Shown here piece after piece: positions 9,782 through 18,670 of a stretch of DNA of 64,000 nucleotides; the stretch's first letter is position 1, and every line of letters begins with the position of its first letter. Origin of the DNA: Gammaproteobacteria bacterium (GTDB lineage Bacteria > Pseudomonadota > Gammaproteobacteria > Pseudomonadales > Pseudohongiellaceae); contig PASF01000011.1 of the NCBI GenBank assembly GCA_002711845.1, positions 310,001 through 374,000 on the forward strand, written 5' to 3'. The translations under genes and the position numbers were made by a program. The notes under the pieces were generated by a model. The model saw only the letters and a list, made by a program, of their open reading frames with translations. It ran no database searches and was not told the DNA's origin.

Positions 9782-11209
9782 ATGGCTACCGTTGACCTGC
9801 CCCTGGACAATCCTGCCCACAAGAGCCTGGCCCAGGCCCGCACCGCTGCCCCCCACGTCATCGCAGTCACCAGCGGTAAGGGCGGCGTCGGCAAATCCAG
9901 TATTTCCGTCAACCTTGGCATTGCCCTGTCACGCATGGGCCGCAAAGTCTGCCTGTTTGACGCCGATACCGGCCTGGCTAACATCAATATACTGCTTGGC
10001 CTGACACCGACGCTCAGCATTGAGCATGTGCTGTTTGGCAACAAGTCAATTCAGGATGTCATGCTGGATGGCCCTCACGGCCTGAAGGTCATTCCCGGTG
10101 CCAATGGTATCGTTGAATGCGTCAATCTGCAGCCTCGACAGCATATGCATTTGACCCGGCAATTGGCGGATGTTGAAGGTGAATATGACTATCTGCTGGT
10201 TGACACGGCAGCGGGAATCAGCGACGACACCATGGACTTTGTCCGCGCCGCGCAACAAACCATCATTGTCGTGACCACCGAGCCAACCTCTCTGACCGAT
10301 GCATTTTCCCTGATCAAGTTGCTGCGCCGGCGCGGCAAAAAAAGCCACTTCCATGTCATTGTGAACATGTGCAACAGCACCAAGCAGGCGCGCGAGGTAT
10401 TCCATCGATTCTCCGGCGCCGTGGAAAAATACATTGGGGTAAAACTGAACTACCTCGGTTTTATCCTGCAAGACGAAAGTCTGCGTGCAGCGGTCGCCAT
10501 GCAGTCCCCGGTGGCACTGTTCCCGGAAACCGACCCTTCGTGCAAGAATTTTTTCCGTTTGAGTCGCGCACTTGAAGACACGTTAGAGTCCCTGGCACCG
10601 AAGGCGTCCTTCAGCGCGTATTGGCATACCCGCTACCGGCAACAGACGCCCGGCCGCCTATCAGCGACATCCGCCGGCATCAGCAAACGCCCGGCAGAAC
10701 AGGCAAAAACACGGGTCAGCGCAGCTGCACCGCAGATCAGGCAGGAGTCGCTGAGCAAGTTACGAACGCGCCTGCTGACACTGATTGCCCAGGGCGACAT
10801 TCCGGCACCGGCGCTGAGCGCGCTGCTCGACGATCTCGGCAAAGCGGTGCGACGACTCTATCCGGACATCGGCGCCGCACCGACACCGGGCAGCCTTGAG
10901 CCACGAAACAGCCCTGAGCCACGAAACAGCCCTGAGCCACGAAACAGCCTTGAGCCAGGAAACAGCCCTGAGCCAGGAAACAGCCCTGAGCCACGAAACA
11001 GCCCTGAGCCACGAAACAGCCCTGAGCCAGGAAGCAGCCGTGAGCCTGAAAACCGCTCTGAGCCTAGCAACAGCCCCGCTTCACCGCTGCAACACCACTA
11101 CGACGATGCACGTTTTGGCTCACAGCAGCAGCTTTTGCAAGCGCTCCGCCAGCACACCGACCAGCCGCTGAACCAGCTTCTGGACAACGTTTGTGGCAGG
11201 CCGCTGTGA
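9782..11209 (+). CDS. MinD/ParA family ATPase, FlhG/FleN-like, with repeat-rich tail
   Basis: Deviant Walker A P-loop ATPase of 475 residues. The signature SGKGGVGKSS (about residues 37-46) is followed by FDADTGLANINILLGL, as in FlhG/FleN and MinD, and by a LLVDTAAGISD switch motif. Such ATPases place cell-surface or polar machinery through ATP-dependent dimerisation at the membrane. After the ATPase domain (about 280 residues) comes a low-complexity extension with nine or ten copies of a six-residue unit of the SPEPRN type, encoded by an 18-bp tandem repeat, then a short conserved-looking end. No flagellar genes are nearby, so a purely flagellar role is not supported. The following small gene starts inside its stop codon. 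Confidence 0.85.
   Translation: MATVDLPLDNPAHKSLAQARTAAPHVIAVTSGKGGVGKSSISVNLGIALSRMGRKVCLFDADTGLANINILLGLTPTLSIEHVLFGNKSIQDVMLDGPHGLKVIPGANGIVECVNLQPRQHMHLTRQLADVEGEYDYLLVDTAAGISDDTMDFVRAAQQTIIVVTTEPTSLTDAFSLIKLLRRRGKKSHFHVIVNMCNSTKQAREVFHRFSGAVEKYIGVKLNYLGFILQDESLRAAVAMQSPVALFPETDPSCKNFFRLSRALEDTLESLAPKASFSAYWHTRYRQQTPGRLSATSAGISKRPAEQAKTRVSAAAPQIRQESLSKLRTRLLTLIAQGDIPAPALSALLDDLGKAVRRLYPDIGAAPTPGSLEPRNSPEPRNSPEPRNSLEPGNSPEPGNSPEPRNSPEPRNSPEPGSSREPENRSEPSNSPASPLQHHYDDARFGSQQQLLQALRQHTDQPLNQLLDNVCGRPL
10892..11075 (+). repeat. 18-bp tandem repeat (minisatellite) inside the MinD-like gene
   Basis: About ten units of an 18-bp sequence of the form CCCTGAGCCACGAAACAG, with single-base variants, lie in frame in the ATPase gene and encode SPEPRN/SPEPGN hexapeptides. 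The last units (REPENR, SEPSNS) have drifted. Because 18 is a multiple of three, copy-number change would preserve the frame. Confidence 0.9.
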
Positions 11210-11466
11210 GCGGCCACCCGGCATTGAAATTTCTGGCAGCAGGGCTGATCGGCATACTCCTGCTGATCGGATTGGGCATGGCTTTTATTGGCCTGGCTGA
11301 CCCGACCCGGGAAACAGTTAACACCGCACCACCCGAACAGGAGGTGCGCGAACTCCGCTCTCCCGAGCCTGCCACGAGCACCGCGCCAGGCGCCCCACTC
11401 AGCGGTGAACCACCACCGGTATTCGCCTCAGATCCGCAACCACCCGGTACAGGAAACAGACCTTGA
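11206..11466 (+). CDS. Small single-pass membrane protein of unknown function
   Basis: I do not recognise this 86-residue protein. It has one strong hydrophobic segment near the N-terminus (ALKFLAAGLIGILLLIGLGM and on) and a Pro/Glu-rich, poorly ordered tail that would be exported or cytoplasmic depending on topology. GTG at 11206 overlaps the stop of the MinD-like gene (GTGA), a coupling signal, and GGCAGG lies just upstream; a TTG at 11191 is a less likely start. Its own stop overlaps the TTG of the next gene, so the three genes form a tight operon. The tail resembles the Pro-rich extension of the ATPase only in composition. Confidence 0.6.
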   Translation: MSGHPALKFLAAGLIGILLLIGLGMAFIGLADPTRETVNTAPPEQEVRELRSPEPATSTAPGAPLSGEPPPVFASDPQPPGTGNRP

Positions 11467-12131
11467 GCATAATCCGCGTCAGACAAACACGCCGCGAGGA
11501 CATCCCGGCGCTGATTGCACTGCAGACCCGCATTTATCCGACCATCCCGCCCTGGAACAAGCTGGACCTGCTCACGCAGCTGGACATGTTTCCGCAGGGA
11601 CAGATTGTGGCAGAAAATGAAACCGGCATTCTGGGCTGCGCCAGCTCGATCATGGTGATGTGGGACGACTGGTCGGAAGAGCACAACTGGTACGAGATCA
11701 CCAGTGCCGGCACTTTTGACAATCACAATCCCGATGGTCGCACGCTTTATGGCGTCGAAGTTTTTGTTGACCCTGAGTCGCAAGGCCAGGGCGTGGGCCA
11801 CCTGCTCTATGAAGGTCGTCGGCAACTGTGCCATGCCATGAACCTGAAACGCATTATTGTCTGCGGCCGCCTGCCCGGTTATCAGGCACAGGCGACGGAA
11901 ATGTCCGCAGAATACTACGTCCGAAAAGTCATCTGGGGTGACTTTAATGACCCTGTGCTCAGCTTCCAGTTACGAGAGGGGTTCAGCTACTGCGGCGTGA
12001 TGCCTGATTATATCCCGGAAGACGCCGAGTCGTGCGGGTATGCCTCACTGCTGGTCTGGCTGAATCCGGACTATCTGCCCGACCGGCCCACCTTGATACG
12101 CGACGATATCGAGTTTCAGATGGGTACCTGA
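11463..12131 (+). CDS. GNAT family N-acetyltransferase
   Basis: Predicted acetyl-CoA-dependent acyltransferase of 222 residues. The GNAT core shows in GVEVFVDPESQGQGVGHLLY, where the Q/RxxGxG/A pyrophosphate-binding loop is QGQGVG, after an N-terminal RQTRREDIPALIALQ strand-helix. The C-terminal half is longer than in minimal GNATs and includes an aromatic-rich segment, so the substrate cannot be guessed. It starts at TTG 11463, overlapping the previous stop (TTGA), with AGGA upstream. Its last 16 bases overlap the end of the convergent diguanylate cyclase gene. Confidence 0.82.
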   Translation: MSIIRVRQTRREDIPALIALQTRIYPTIPPWNKLDLLTQLDMFPQGQIVAENETGILGCASSIMVMWDDWSEEHNWYEITSAGTFDNHNPDGRTLYGVEVFVDPESQGQGVGHLLYEGRRQLCHAMNLKRIIVCGRLPGYQAQATEMSAEYYVRKVIWGDFNDPVLSFQLREGFSYCGVMPDYIPEDAESCGYASLLVWLNPDYLPDRPTLIRDDIEFQMGT

Positions 12132-13330
12132 TCAGCTTGCCGGGTTTCACCCTGGCGTGCCGAGGTTCTGACCTTGTCACGATACATCAACGCATCGGCG
12201 CAACCCAACAACGCATCGGCGCTGTCCCCGTCATCGGGCCATAACGCTACACCGACACTGACCACAACATCAACCTCATTGCTGCGCAACTGCATCGGGC
12301 CGTTCAATACCTGACGGATGCGCTGCACGAATTCCCCAAGCCGCGCTGCAGATTCCGGCGCTGACTTTCCACACCCGTCACTGCTAACGCCGCGCGCGAT
12401 CACAACAAACTCATCGCCCCCCAGCCTGCCGGCAAAATCGGCTTCACGGATGGCCTCCTCGAGGCGCCTGCCGATACCCGCGAGCAACGCATCACCGGCG
12501 CTGTGCCCGAATCTGTCGTTAACCTGTTTAAATGCATTGACATCAATCAGCAGCACCGCGAACGAGGCGCCGGAACGACGGCTGTCCGTCAACGCCTGCC
12601 TGAGATGCTCGTCTATGCTTCGCCGGTTGGGCAGCCCGGTCAGGGCATCTTCCCGAGCCATCTGCATGACCTGGCGATTGGAGCGGAAATAGCAGGCCAC
12701 GCCCAGACCATAAGTCCAGCCTATGCTGAACAGGATCAGGGCCAGGAACAGCCCCTGATTGGCGGGCATCTGTAACGGCAGCTGCCCTATATCTGTCGCC
12801 AGCAAGGCATATTGCCAGCGCATAAAAAAAGACACGCCGATCAGGATGGCTGAGCAGGCAGCCAGACTGTTGGCCTGCAACTCATACCGGTCAGCTGTGC
12901 GCCAGATCATGATAATGCCAACCAGGAACATGCCAACGGCCGAGAACGCATCATGAAACAGATAGCGCGCCTGTGGGTAATCTTTGTTCAGCCACGCCAT
13001 CGCGACCAGTGCCGGCATGATCATCAACATCAATCGCCAACGCCGGCGGGAATGGTATCCGCGAAAGCGCAGAGAACCCTCAATGGTAAACAAGACGGCA
13101 GGCAGACTCAGGGAGTTGCTCAGCAGCGGCCCGAGATTCCATGGCGCATTCAGTGCGGTCGCGATAAAGATGGACAAAAATGCCGCAGCGATAAAGAACC
13201 CACCCAGTGTCCAGTGCATAACGCCGGGCAAATTGTTATTGATACGCCAGAAGATGAACAGCACCAGCACTGACGTGGCAGACACCAGCGCCAGTGTAAT
13301 CGCCAGGGTAACAAGATCAAGTTGAATCAT
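12116..13330 (-). CDS. Membrane diguanylate cyclase (GGDEF)
   Basis: Predicted c-di-GMP synthase of 404 residues. About seven hydrophobic segments occupy residues 1-225 (sensor region of unrecognised family), followed by the catalytic domain beginning at DALTGLPNRRS. The active-site loop is RLGGDEF, intact, with an RxxD inhibitory site (READ) exactly five residues before GGDEF, so product inhibition is likely. It is the third gene of a same-strand run: CSS-EAL phosphodiesterase, proline iminopeptidase, then this cyclase, with gaps of only about 30 bases. Synthesis and degradation of c-di-GMP may therefore be co-transcribed. It converges on, and overlaps by 16 bases, the GNAT gene. Confidence 0.88.
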   Translation of the reverse strand: MIQLDLVTLAITLALVSATSVLVLFIFWRINNNLPGVMHWTLGGFFIAAAFLSIFIATALNAPWNLGPLLSNSLSLPAVLFTIEGSLRFRGYHSRRRWRLMLMIMPALVAMAWLNKDYPQARYLFHDAFSAVGMFLVGIIMIWRTADRYELQANSLAACSAILIGVSFFMRWQYALLATDIGQLPLQMPANQGLFLALILFSIGWTYGLGVACYFRSNRQVMQMAREDALTGLPNRRSIDEHLRQALTDSRRSGASFAVLLIDVNAFKQVNDRFGHSAGDALLAGIGRRLEEAIREADFAGRLGGDEFVVIARGVSSDGCGKSAPESAARLGEFVQRIRQVLNGPMQLRSNEVDVVVSVGVALWPDDGDSADALLGCADALMYRDKVRTSARQGETRQADQVPI

Positions 13331-13363
13331 GTCAACGCCTTAACCCTGCGGGATGTGCCCGTA

Positions 13364-14320
13364 TCAGTCAGACCATTTGTCTGTGTATTCAATCATTTTC
13401 CTGGTAATGCCAGGTTCCGACAGAGCATGGCCGGCATCAGCAATGATATGCAATTCGGCGCTCGGCAGCGCCTGGTGCAACTGCCAGGCATTTTCCACCG
13501 GGCATATTACATCATAACGTCCATGTACGATCACTGTCCGGATATTCTTAAGCACCCCGGCATTGTTCAGAAGATAACTGTCTTCAGGGAAAAAGCCCTT
13601 GTTGGTAAAATAGTGACACTCGATACGTGCGAAAGCGTCGGCGAACTCACTGTTACCAAATTTGTCCGCAGAGGCCGGGTCAAACAGAAGCCGGGATGTC
13701 GATCCTTCCCAGATTGACCAGGCCCTCGCTGCCCGCTGGCGAACGTCAGCATCCGTTGATGTCAGCCGCCGGTAATAGGCGGCCACCAGATCATGGCGTT
13801 CGTCCTCAGGGATGGGCTGGAGGTAGGATTGCCAGAGATCAGGAAACAACCTGGAACAACCTTCCTGATAGAACCAGTCGATCTCCTGTTTCCTGAGCAG
13901 GAAGATGCCCCGCAAAAACAGCTCGGTGCAAACCTCAGCATGGGTGATGGCATACGACAACGCCAGTGTTGAACCCCAGGAGCCGCCAAAAACAGCCCAG
14001 CGCTCAAGCCCCAGATGGTTGCGCAGCTTCTCGATGTCGGCGACCAGGTCCCAGGTGGTATTTTCTTCAATGTCTGCAAACGGCGTGCTGCGTCCACAAC
14101 CGCGCTGATCAAAAAGGATGACATGCCACTTGTCGGGATCGAAATAGCGTCGATAATCCGGCATCACCCCACCACCGGGCCCGCCATGCAAAAACACCAC
14201 GGGTTTGCCCTCGGGATTGCCGACCTGCTCGTAATAAAGGGTATGGCGGGCCGAGACCGGCAGCAACCCGCTATTGAAGGGTTCTATGGGCGGATAAAGA
14301 CCCTTTGATACGTGTGTCAT
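13364..14320 (-). CDS. pip: Proline iminopeptidase
   Basis: Alpha/beta-hydrolase peptidase of family S33, 318 residues, the normal length. It releases N-terminal proline from peptides in the cytoplasm. The oxyanion motif HGGPGGG, the DQRGCGRSTPF segment and the nucleophile elbow GGSWGSTLALSYA are all present; the C-terminal GRYDVICPVENAW and ADAGHALSEPG supply the Asp and His of the triad. There is no signal peptide. It lies between a c-di-GMP phosphodiesterase and a diguanylate cyclase on the same strand, a neighbourhood that says nothing about its function. Confidence 0.95.
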   Translation of the reverse strand: MTHVSKGLYPPIEPFNSGLLPVSARHTLYYEQVGNPEGKPVVFLHGGPGGGVMPDYRRYFDPDKWHVILFDQRGCGRSTPFADIEENTTWDLVADIEKLRNHLGLERWAVFGGSWGSTLALSYAITHAEVCTELFLRGIFLLRKQEIDWFYQEGCSRLFPDLWQSYLQPIPEDERHDLVAAYYRRLTSTDADVRQRAARAWSIWEGSTSRLLFDPASADKFGNSEFADAFARIECHYFTNKGFFPEDSYLLNNAGVLKNIRTVIVHGRYDVICPVENAWQLHQALPSAELHIIADAGHALSEPGITRKMIEYTDKWSD

Positions 14321-14351
14321 GGTGCCTGGATTCCAACGTGTTATTGATGTG

Positions 14352-15920
14352 TCAGACTGCCCGCCTGCTCAGCTGGGCGGCCAGTTCGGACGGGGTGATT
14401 GCCCTGCTGTACAGCCACCCCTGTGCGTATTCCACACCCTGCTCCCGGAGGTACTGGGCCTGTGCCTCAGTCTCGACACCTTCTGCTATCAATTTGAGGT
14501 TCAGAGTGCGCGCCATCTCGATAATGTGCAGCACCACCCGATTGGTGGCTGCCTCTGTATCGATGGCCTCAACGAACAGGCGGTCAATCTTCAGGCAATC
14601 GAACTGCATGGTTTCAAGGTAAGACAGACTGCAATAACCGGTGCCGAAGTCATCAATGGCAACCTGAATACCCTGTCTGCGCATGGCCGACAGCACCGCC
14701 CTGGCTGCACTGGCATCGACCAGCATGCGCTCGGTGAGTTCCACCACAAGCTGCCCGGCACTGATGCCATTGCCGCGCACCATGGTCATCAACCGATCCA
14801 CGGTTGTGCCCGATTGCAAGTCCCGGGCAGACAGGTTCAGGGACAGGAAAAAGTCCGGATTGTCCCGCAACGTCGCCATCATGTCCTTGCTGGCAAGTTC
14901 GATGACTTTTTCTGTCAGCAGACCAATGAGCCCGCTGTGCTCGGCAACTGGAATGAATTCGTCCGGCTGCATGACGCGACCATCGGCTCGTTGCCAGCGT
15001 ACCAGCGCCTCTACGCCCACCCAGCGCCCCGTGTGTAAATTGACTACCGGCTGATAAACCAGGTAGAACTCATTGCGACGCAAGCCCTGGCGAATCTGGG
15101 TGGGCAGCGATACCTGCATGCGCGCGAAGTAAAGCACAGAGCCGGTCAGAACCACCGCCGTCACCAGCCCAATCGGCAGCAGGACACCGATGAAGGCCCA
15201 CACCTGCTCGGCCAGGTAACGTGCCGGAATCGCGGCAATTGCGCCGGTCAGGGCGACCTGCTCCGAGCGCACAACACCCACGATATAGTCATCATCGATA
15301 AAGGCGGCCTCGGTGGCATTGTCAACGGCAGACACCCATTGTGAGTTCACCGTCCCGCTTGCAGTCCTGATCTCGCCAGTACTCGGGTCAAACGTCGCGA
15401 ACAGGACGCCGTCCTGGTCGACAACCAGATCTACCGCCTGACTGCGATGCGCCATGGCGATGAAACCTTCCCGTTCGATGGAGATGTAGGGCGTGCCTGA
15501 GGAAAACGGCATAGGCGCACTCAGACGCAGTCTGGCACCCAACGGTGTCGTGCTGTCGGGCGGCCCCAGTGCCAGCCCCTGTTCGTGCATGCCTAGTGTG
15601 GAGCACAGCATGCGCTCACCGCTGACGGCGCCGGCCACTTTCAGGAACTCCATGCTGATTCCGAGCTGCCGCATCTGCGTCAACATGGCCTCCGAACATG
15701 GGTCTTCGGCATTGGCAGCAATCAGCGTGTCGATGGCTGCCTGCATCTGCTCCACCGCGCGGTCAGAGCGTGCTGCAACCGACCGGGCATAACTGGTGAC
15801 CCGGTCAAACTCCGCGGCCAGGCCTTGTTGCTGAGCAAGGTAAATTGCGGTCAGAACTGGACCGATCGCGGTGATGAGAGCCACCGCAATAATGATTTTC
15901 AAAGCTCTGGATCGGCGCAT
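14352..15920 (-). CDS. CSS-motif EAL phosphodiesterase (PdeC/YjcC type)
   Basis: Membrane c-di-GMP phosphodiesterase of 522 residues. A first membrane segment (about 8-28), a periplasmic domain with two cysteines in the expected places (DPCSEAML and LCSTLG, the latter in the CSS position), a second membrane segment (about 240-265) and a C-terminal EAL domain match the PdeC/YjcC architecture. In that family a periplasmic disulfide controls activity. EAL residues are intact: GVEALVRW, NLSARDL, ELTERML, DDFGTGYCSLSYL, KIDRLFV, AEGVE. It heads a three-gene run with pip and a diguanylate cyclase. Confidence 0.88.
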   Translation of the reverse strand: MRRSRALKIIIAVALITAIGPVLTAIYLAQQQGLAAEFDRVTSYARSVAARSDRAVEQMQAAIDTLIAANAEDPCSEAMLTQMRQLGISMEFLKVAGAVSGERMLCSTLGMHEQGLALGPPDSTTPLGARLRLSAPMPFSSGTPYISIEREGFIAMAHRSQAVDLVVDQDGVLFATFDPSTGEIRTASGTVNSQWVSAVDNATEAAFIDDDYIVGVVRSEQVALTGAIAAIPARYLAEQVWAFIGVLLPIGLVTAVVLTGSVLYFARMQVSLPTQIRQGLRRNEFYLVYQPVVNLHTGRWVGVEALVRWQRADGRVMQPDEFIPVAEHSGLIGLLTEKVIELASKDMMATLRDNPDFFLSLNLSARDLQSGTTVDRLMTMVRGNGISAGQLVVELTERMLVDASAARAVLSAMRRQGIQVAIDDFGTGYCSLSYLETMQFDCLKIDRLFVEAIDTEAATNRVVLHIIEMARTLNLKLIAEGVETEAQAQYLREQGVEYAQGWLYSRAITPSELAAQLSRRAV

Positions 15921-16079
15921 TGTATCCTGTTCCTGATCGTCGATAGCACACGCCGTTGTCGTTTTGATTCTGGGGGTGCGATACCTGACCGGTGTAAAAC
16001 AACCGGCGGTTCCAGACTACACGTTTCCGGAAAAAGGTCAATTATCAAGGGAATCGGAACCTCAATTTCGTGCGGGCCA

Positions 16080-17351
16080 TCACGGGTCCGCGCCACCACC
16101 CTGCAGGAAGGCAACAGCGCCCTGACCGGCTACACGCCCGCTGGCCAGACAGGCATTGAGCAGATAGCCGCCGGTGGGTGCGTCCCAATCCAGCATCTCG
16201 CCAGCACAAAACACCCCCGGAAGCCGACGCAACATCAACGCCTTGTCCAACTCCTCAGCAACAATGCCTCCGCCCGTACTGATGGCTTCATCAATAGGCC
16301 GGGCTGAATGCAGGCGCTGCGGCAGACATTTTATGGACCGTGCCAGGTTGCCTGGATCATGGGTCGACTCCGGCGCCAGCTCATGCAACAGGGCTGCCCT
16401 GACGCCACTGAAGGCAAGCCGCTTGCGCAGAAAGTTGGCTTGTGACTGTTTGCCTCGAGGCTGCGCCAGGATGCCCTCTATATCAGCCAGCGTGCGGTCT
16501 GGCAACAGGTCCCAGTAGATCTGCGTGAAACCATCCCGTTCGATGCGCTGCCGGAGCGTGCGCGAGGCATGGTAGATCAGCCCCCCCTGCACGCCATGCC
16601 GGCTGATCATGGCCTCCCCCTGCCGCCATTGTGGTGAATTGGCATCGACGGACAATGCCACGGATTTCAGCGGCTGACCGGCAAAGTGAAGACGCATGAA
16701 TTCACTCCAGGGGTAGTCAAAACCGCAGTTTGACGGTGTAAAGGGTGATACCACCACACCGGCCTGTGCCAGCATTGACTGCCAGCGCCCATCCGATCCA
16801 AGACGGGACCAGCTGGCACCGCCGAGCGCCAGCACCACTGCCATGGCAGTCACTTCGCGGGACTGCGTCGGTTGCCCTGATGCGCTGACATCAAACACCA
16901 GCCGGCACGTCCCGGCGCTGGCACGCCAGGCCGTCCAGCGATGCCGGGTATGGATACGCACGCCCTGTTGACGCAGGCGCTGCAGCCAAAGCCGCAACAT
17001 GGGAGAGGCCTTTTTCTGCACCGGGAATACCCTTCCCGAGCTACCGGTAAAGGTTTCGATGCCGAGAGCAGCTGCCCAGCTCCGGAGCCGGTCGGGGCCA
17101 AAGTCATGCAACCATGGCAGCACCATATCACTGTGGCTGTAGCGGGTAAAAAATGTATCAAACGCTTCGGCATGGGTCAGGTTCAGACCACCGATGCCGG
17201 CACGCAGAAACTTGCGCCCAACCGACGGCATGGCATCGTAAATATCCACGGCGTAGCCCGCCGCCGCCAGCTGTTCCGCCGCCATCAGCCCGGCCGGCCC
17301 TGCACCGATAACAGCCACTGCTTGCGAATGATTCAATGCGGTCCGGGTCAC
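16080..17351 (-). CDS. TIGR03862-like FAD-dependent flavoprotein (HI0933/BaiN type)
   Basis: FAD/NAD(P)-binding oxidoreductase of 423 residues. The Rossmann motif VIGAGPAGLMAAEQLAAAGY lies at the N-terminus, followed by GRKFLRAGIGGLNLTH, the family-specific segment, and a C-terminal FCAGEMLDWDAPTGGYLL FAD motif. The reaction is not established for this subfamily. The frame is open further upstream, to 17495, but GTG at 17351 is preceded by a textbook AAGGAGG (17357-17363) with a five-base spacer, which decides the start. It is divergent from the bactofilin gene. Confidence 0.88.
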   Translation of the reverse strand: MTRTALNHSQAVAVIGAGPAGLMAAEQLAAAGYAVDIYDAMPSVGRKFLRAGIGGLNLTHAEAFDTFFTRYSHSDMVLPWLHDFGPDRLRSWAAALGIETFTGSSGRVFPVQKKASPMLRLWLQRLRQQGVRIHTRHRWTAWRASAGTCRLVFDVSASGQPTQSREVTAMAVVLALGGASWSRLGSDGRWQSMLAQAGVVVSPFTPSNCGFDYPWSEFMRLHFAGQPLKSVALSVDANSPQWRQGEAMISRHGVQGGLIYHASRTLRQRIERDGFTQIYWDLLPDRTLADIEGILAQPRGKQSQANFLRKRLAFSGVRAALLHELAPESTHDPGNLARSIKCLPQRLHSARPIDEAISTGGGIVAEELDKALMLRRLPGVFCAGEMLDWDAPTGGYLLNACLASGRVAGQGAVAFLQGGGADP

Positions 17352-17356
17352 AAAGG

Positions 17357-17363
17357 CCTCCTT
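17357..17363 (-). promoter_or_regulatory. Start-deciding ribosome binding site
   Basis: AAGGAGG on the minus strand, five bases before GTG 17351. It places the flavoprotein start 48 codons downstream of the first in-frame ATG. Confidence 0.8.
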
Positions 17364-17506
17364 GATGAACGTCTGTTGACCGCCATAACCGCAGTCAGTG
17401 CGCATGATAACCTGTCCGGGCCACCATTTGCTGCCTGGCCCATTGTCAGACCCGACCTTACTTGCTAAAGTCCGGAGCGATAACCACAAAGTCATTGGTG
17501 ATACTT

Positions 17507-18007
17507 ATGTTTGACCGGAACAAAGACAAACAACAGGATAAAACCGAAACTTCTGCCTCGGCCGCACCCGCCGTAGAGTCAAGCTACAGCAGCGCCCCGA
17601 AGCCTGCTGCTGCCGCCAGCGCCGGCAGATCTGCCACGCTGGGTGCCACCATCAAAGTAAAAGGTGATATCAGCGGTGACGAAAACCTGCTGATCGAAGG
17701 TCAGGTCGAGGGCACGGTCAATCTGGCCTCTCACGAACTGACCATCGGCAAATCAGGCAAAGTTCACGCTGACGTCACCGCCAAGGTCATTCGCATAGAC
17801 GGCGAAGTCCATGGCGATATCACCGGCAAAGAGAAGGTCTTTGTCTCAAGTACCAGCAACATCAAGGGTAATATCATCACCCCGAAAATGACGCTGGAAG
17901 AAGGCGCTCGCTTCAAGGGCACCATTGATATAGACCCCAGCCACGCCAATGGCGGCGCGTCGGTGTCTTCCTTCAAGTCCGGTAACCCGACCGATAAAAC
18001 CAGCTGA
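17507..18007 (+). CDS. Bactofilin (polymer-forming cytoskeletal protein)
   Basis: Bactofilin of 166 residues from ATG 17507. A disordered Ser/Ala/Pro-rich N-terminus of about 45 residues precedes the beta-helical core, seen in the regular repeats ATIKVKGDISGDENLLIEGQ, VEGTVNLASHELTIG, VHADVTAKVIRIDGEVHGDI and NIKGNIITPKMTLEEGARF. A short Gly/Ser-rich tail follows. Bactofilins polymerise without nucleotide into filaments that organise envelope and cell-shape proteins. The gene that follows begins three bases after its stop and is probably co-transcribed. Confidence 0.92.
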   Translation: MFDRNKDKQQDKTETSASAAPAVESSYSSAPKPAAAASAGRSATLGATIKVKGDISGDENLLIEGQVEGTVNLASHELTIGKSGKVHADVTAKVIRIDGEVHGDITGKEKVFVSSTSNIKGNIITPKMTLEEGARFKGTIDIDPSHANGGASVSSFKSGNPTDKTS

Positions 18008-18010
18008 ACC

Positions 18011-18664
18011 GTGAACCTGGCCGAGCAATTGACAGTGACACAGACAGAAACGCTGCCCAGCCGATTAATGCCCGACATCCTGCACAGACTTGCAGAGGTA
18101 TCGCCATTGATGGTGCTTGATGTCGGCTTCGGTGTTCACGAAACGGTGGCCCATTTTGGTAACCGGCGCTGCAAACTGCATTTCTGTGGTCTGCCTGACG
18201 CCCTGACGGCACCACCAGTGATTCCTGCGCCGGTGCAAAAGACCGGCCAGTTTGTGGACGAATCTGTTCGCCAGGAAAATCTGCTCGAAGCCTGGCGCGA
18301 TCGTTTCCGCCATGTTCTGAACTTCCCTGAAGGAACACAATTTGATCTGTGTCTGTTCTGGGATTCTTTCAACTATATGGACGACCTGGCGCTGAAAGCC
18401 TTCTTTGAAGTGCTTTATCCGTTTATCCGCAAAGAAACCCTGGGCCACGGCCTGATCCAGCTGAAAGAAGACAGGCAGGTAACCAATCGTGAATACGGTG
18501 TTCAGTCACAGGACCAACTGGTCATGCGGCCTGGCCATCATGCGGAACGGACCAGCCATCCGCGCCCACAGGCCAGGGTGGCTGCCATGCTGAAAGGGTT
18601 CGCTGTCAGCCATGGAGTGCTGCGACGTGACGGCCTTCTGGAAGTCTCACTAAAAACGGAATAA
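18011..18664 (+). CDS. Unknown protein with degenerate methyltransferase-like fold
   Basis: I do not recognise a named family for this 217-residue protein. Its N-terminal VLDVGFGVHETVAHFG resembles motif I of class I SAM-dependent methyltransferases but lacks the full GxGxG, and FDLCLFWDSFNYMDD resembles motif IV. A true methyltransferase or a non-catalytic relative are both possible. It has no signal peptide or membrane segment. The GTG start lies three bases after the bactofilin stop, suggesting co-expression. It converges with the aminotransferase-fold gene six bases downstream. Confidence 0.6.
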   Translation: MNLAEQLTVTQTETLPSRLMPDILHRLAEVSPLMVLDVGFGVHETVAHFGNRRCKLHFCGLPDALTAPPVIPAPVQKTGQFVDESVRQENLLEAWRDRFRHVLNFPEGTQFDLCLFWDSFNYMDDLALKAFFEVLYPFIRKETLGHGLIQLKEDRQVTNREYGVQSQDQLVMRPGHHAERTSHPRPQARVAAMLKGFAVSHGVLRRDGLLEVSLKTE

Positions 18665-18670
18665 ACACTG

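Noticed and set aside
10737-11070. Minus-strand frames made of repeated CF(V/L)AQG units over the minisatellite
   Set aside because: Produced by translating the 18-bp repeat in other frames; the plus-strand MinD-like frame explains the sequence.
10892-11075. CRISPR-like repeat array
   Set aside because: Units are contiguous with no unique spacers, in frame in a coding gene; this is a minisatellite.
9782-11209. FlhG/FleN flagellar regulator as a firm call
   Set aside because: The ATPase core fits, but there are no flagellar genes nearby and the tail is atypical, so only the broader family name is used.
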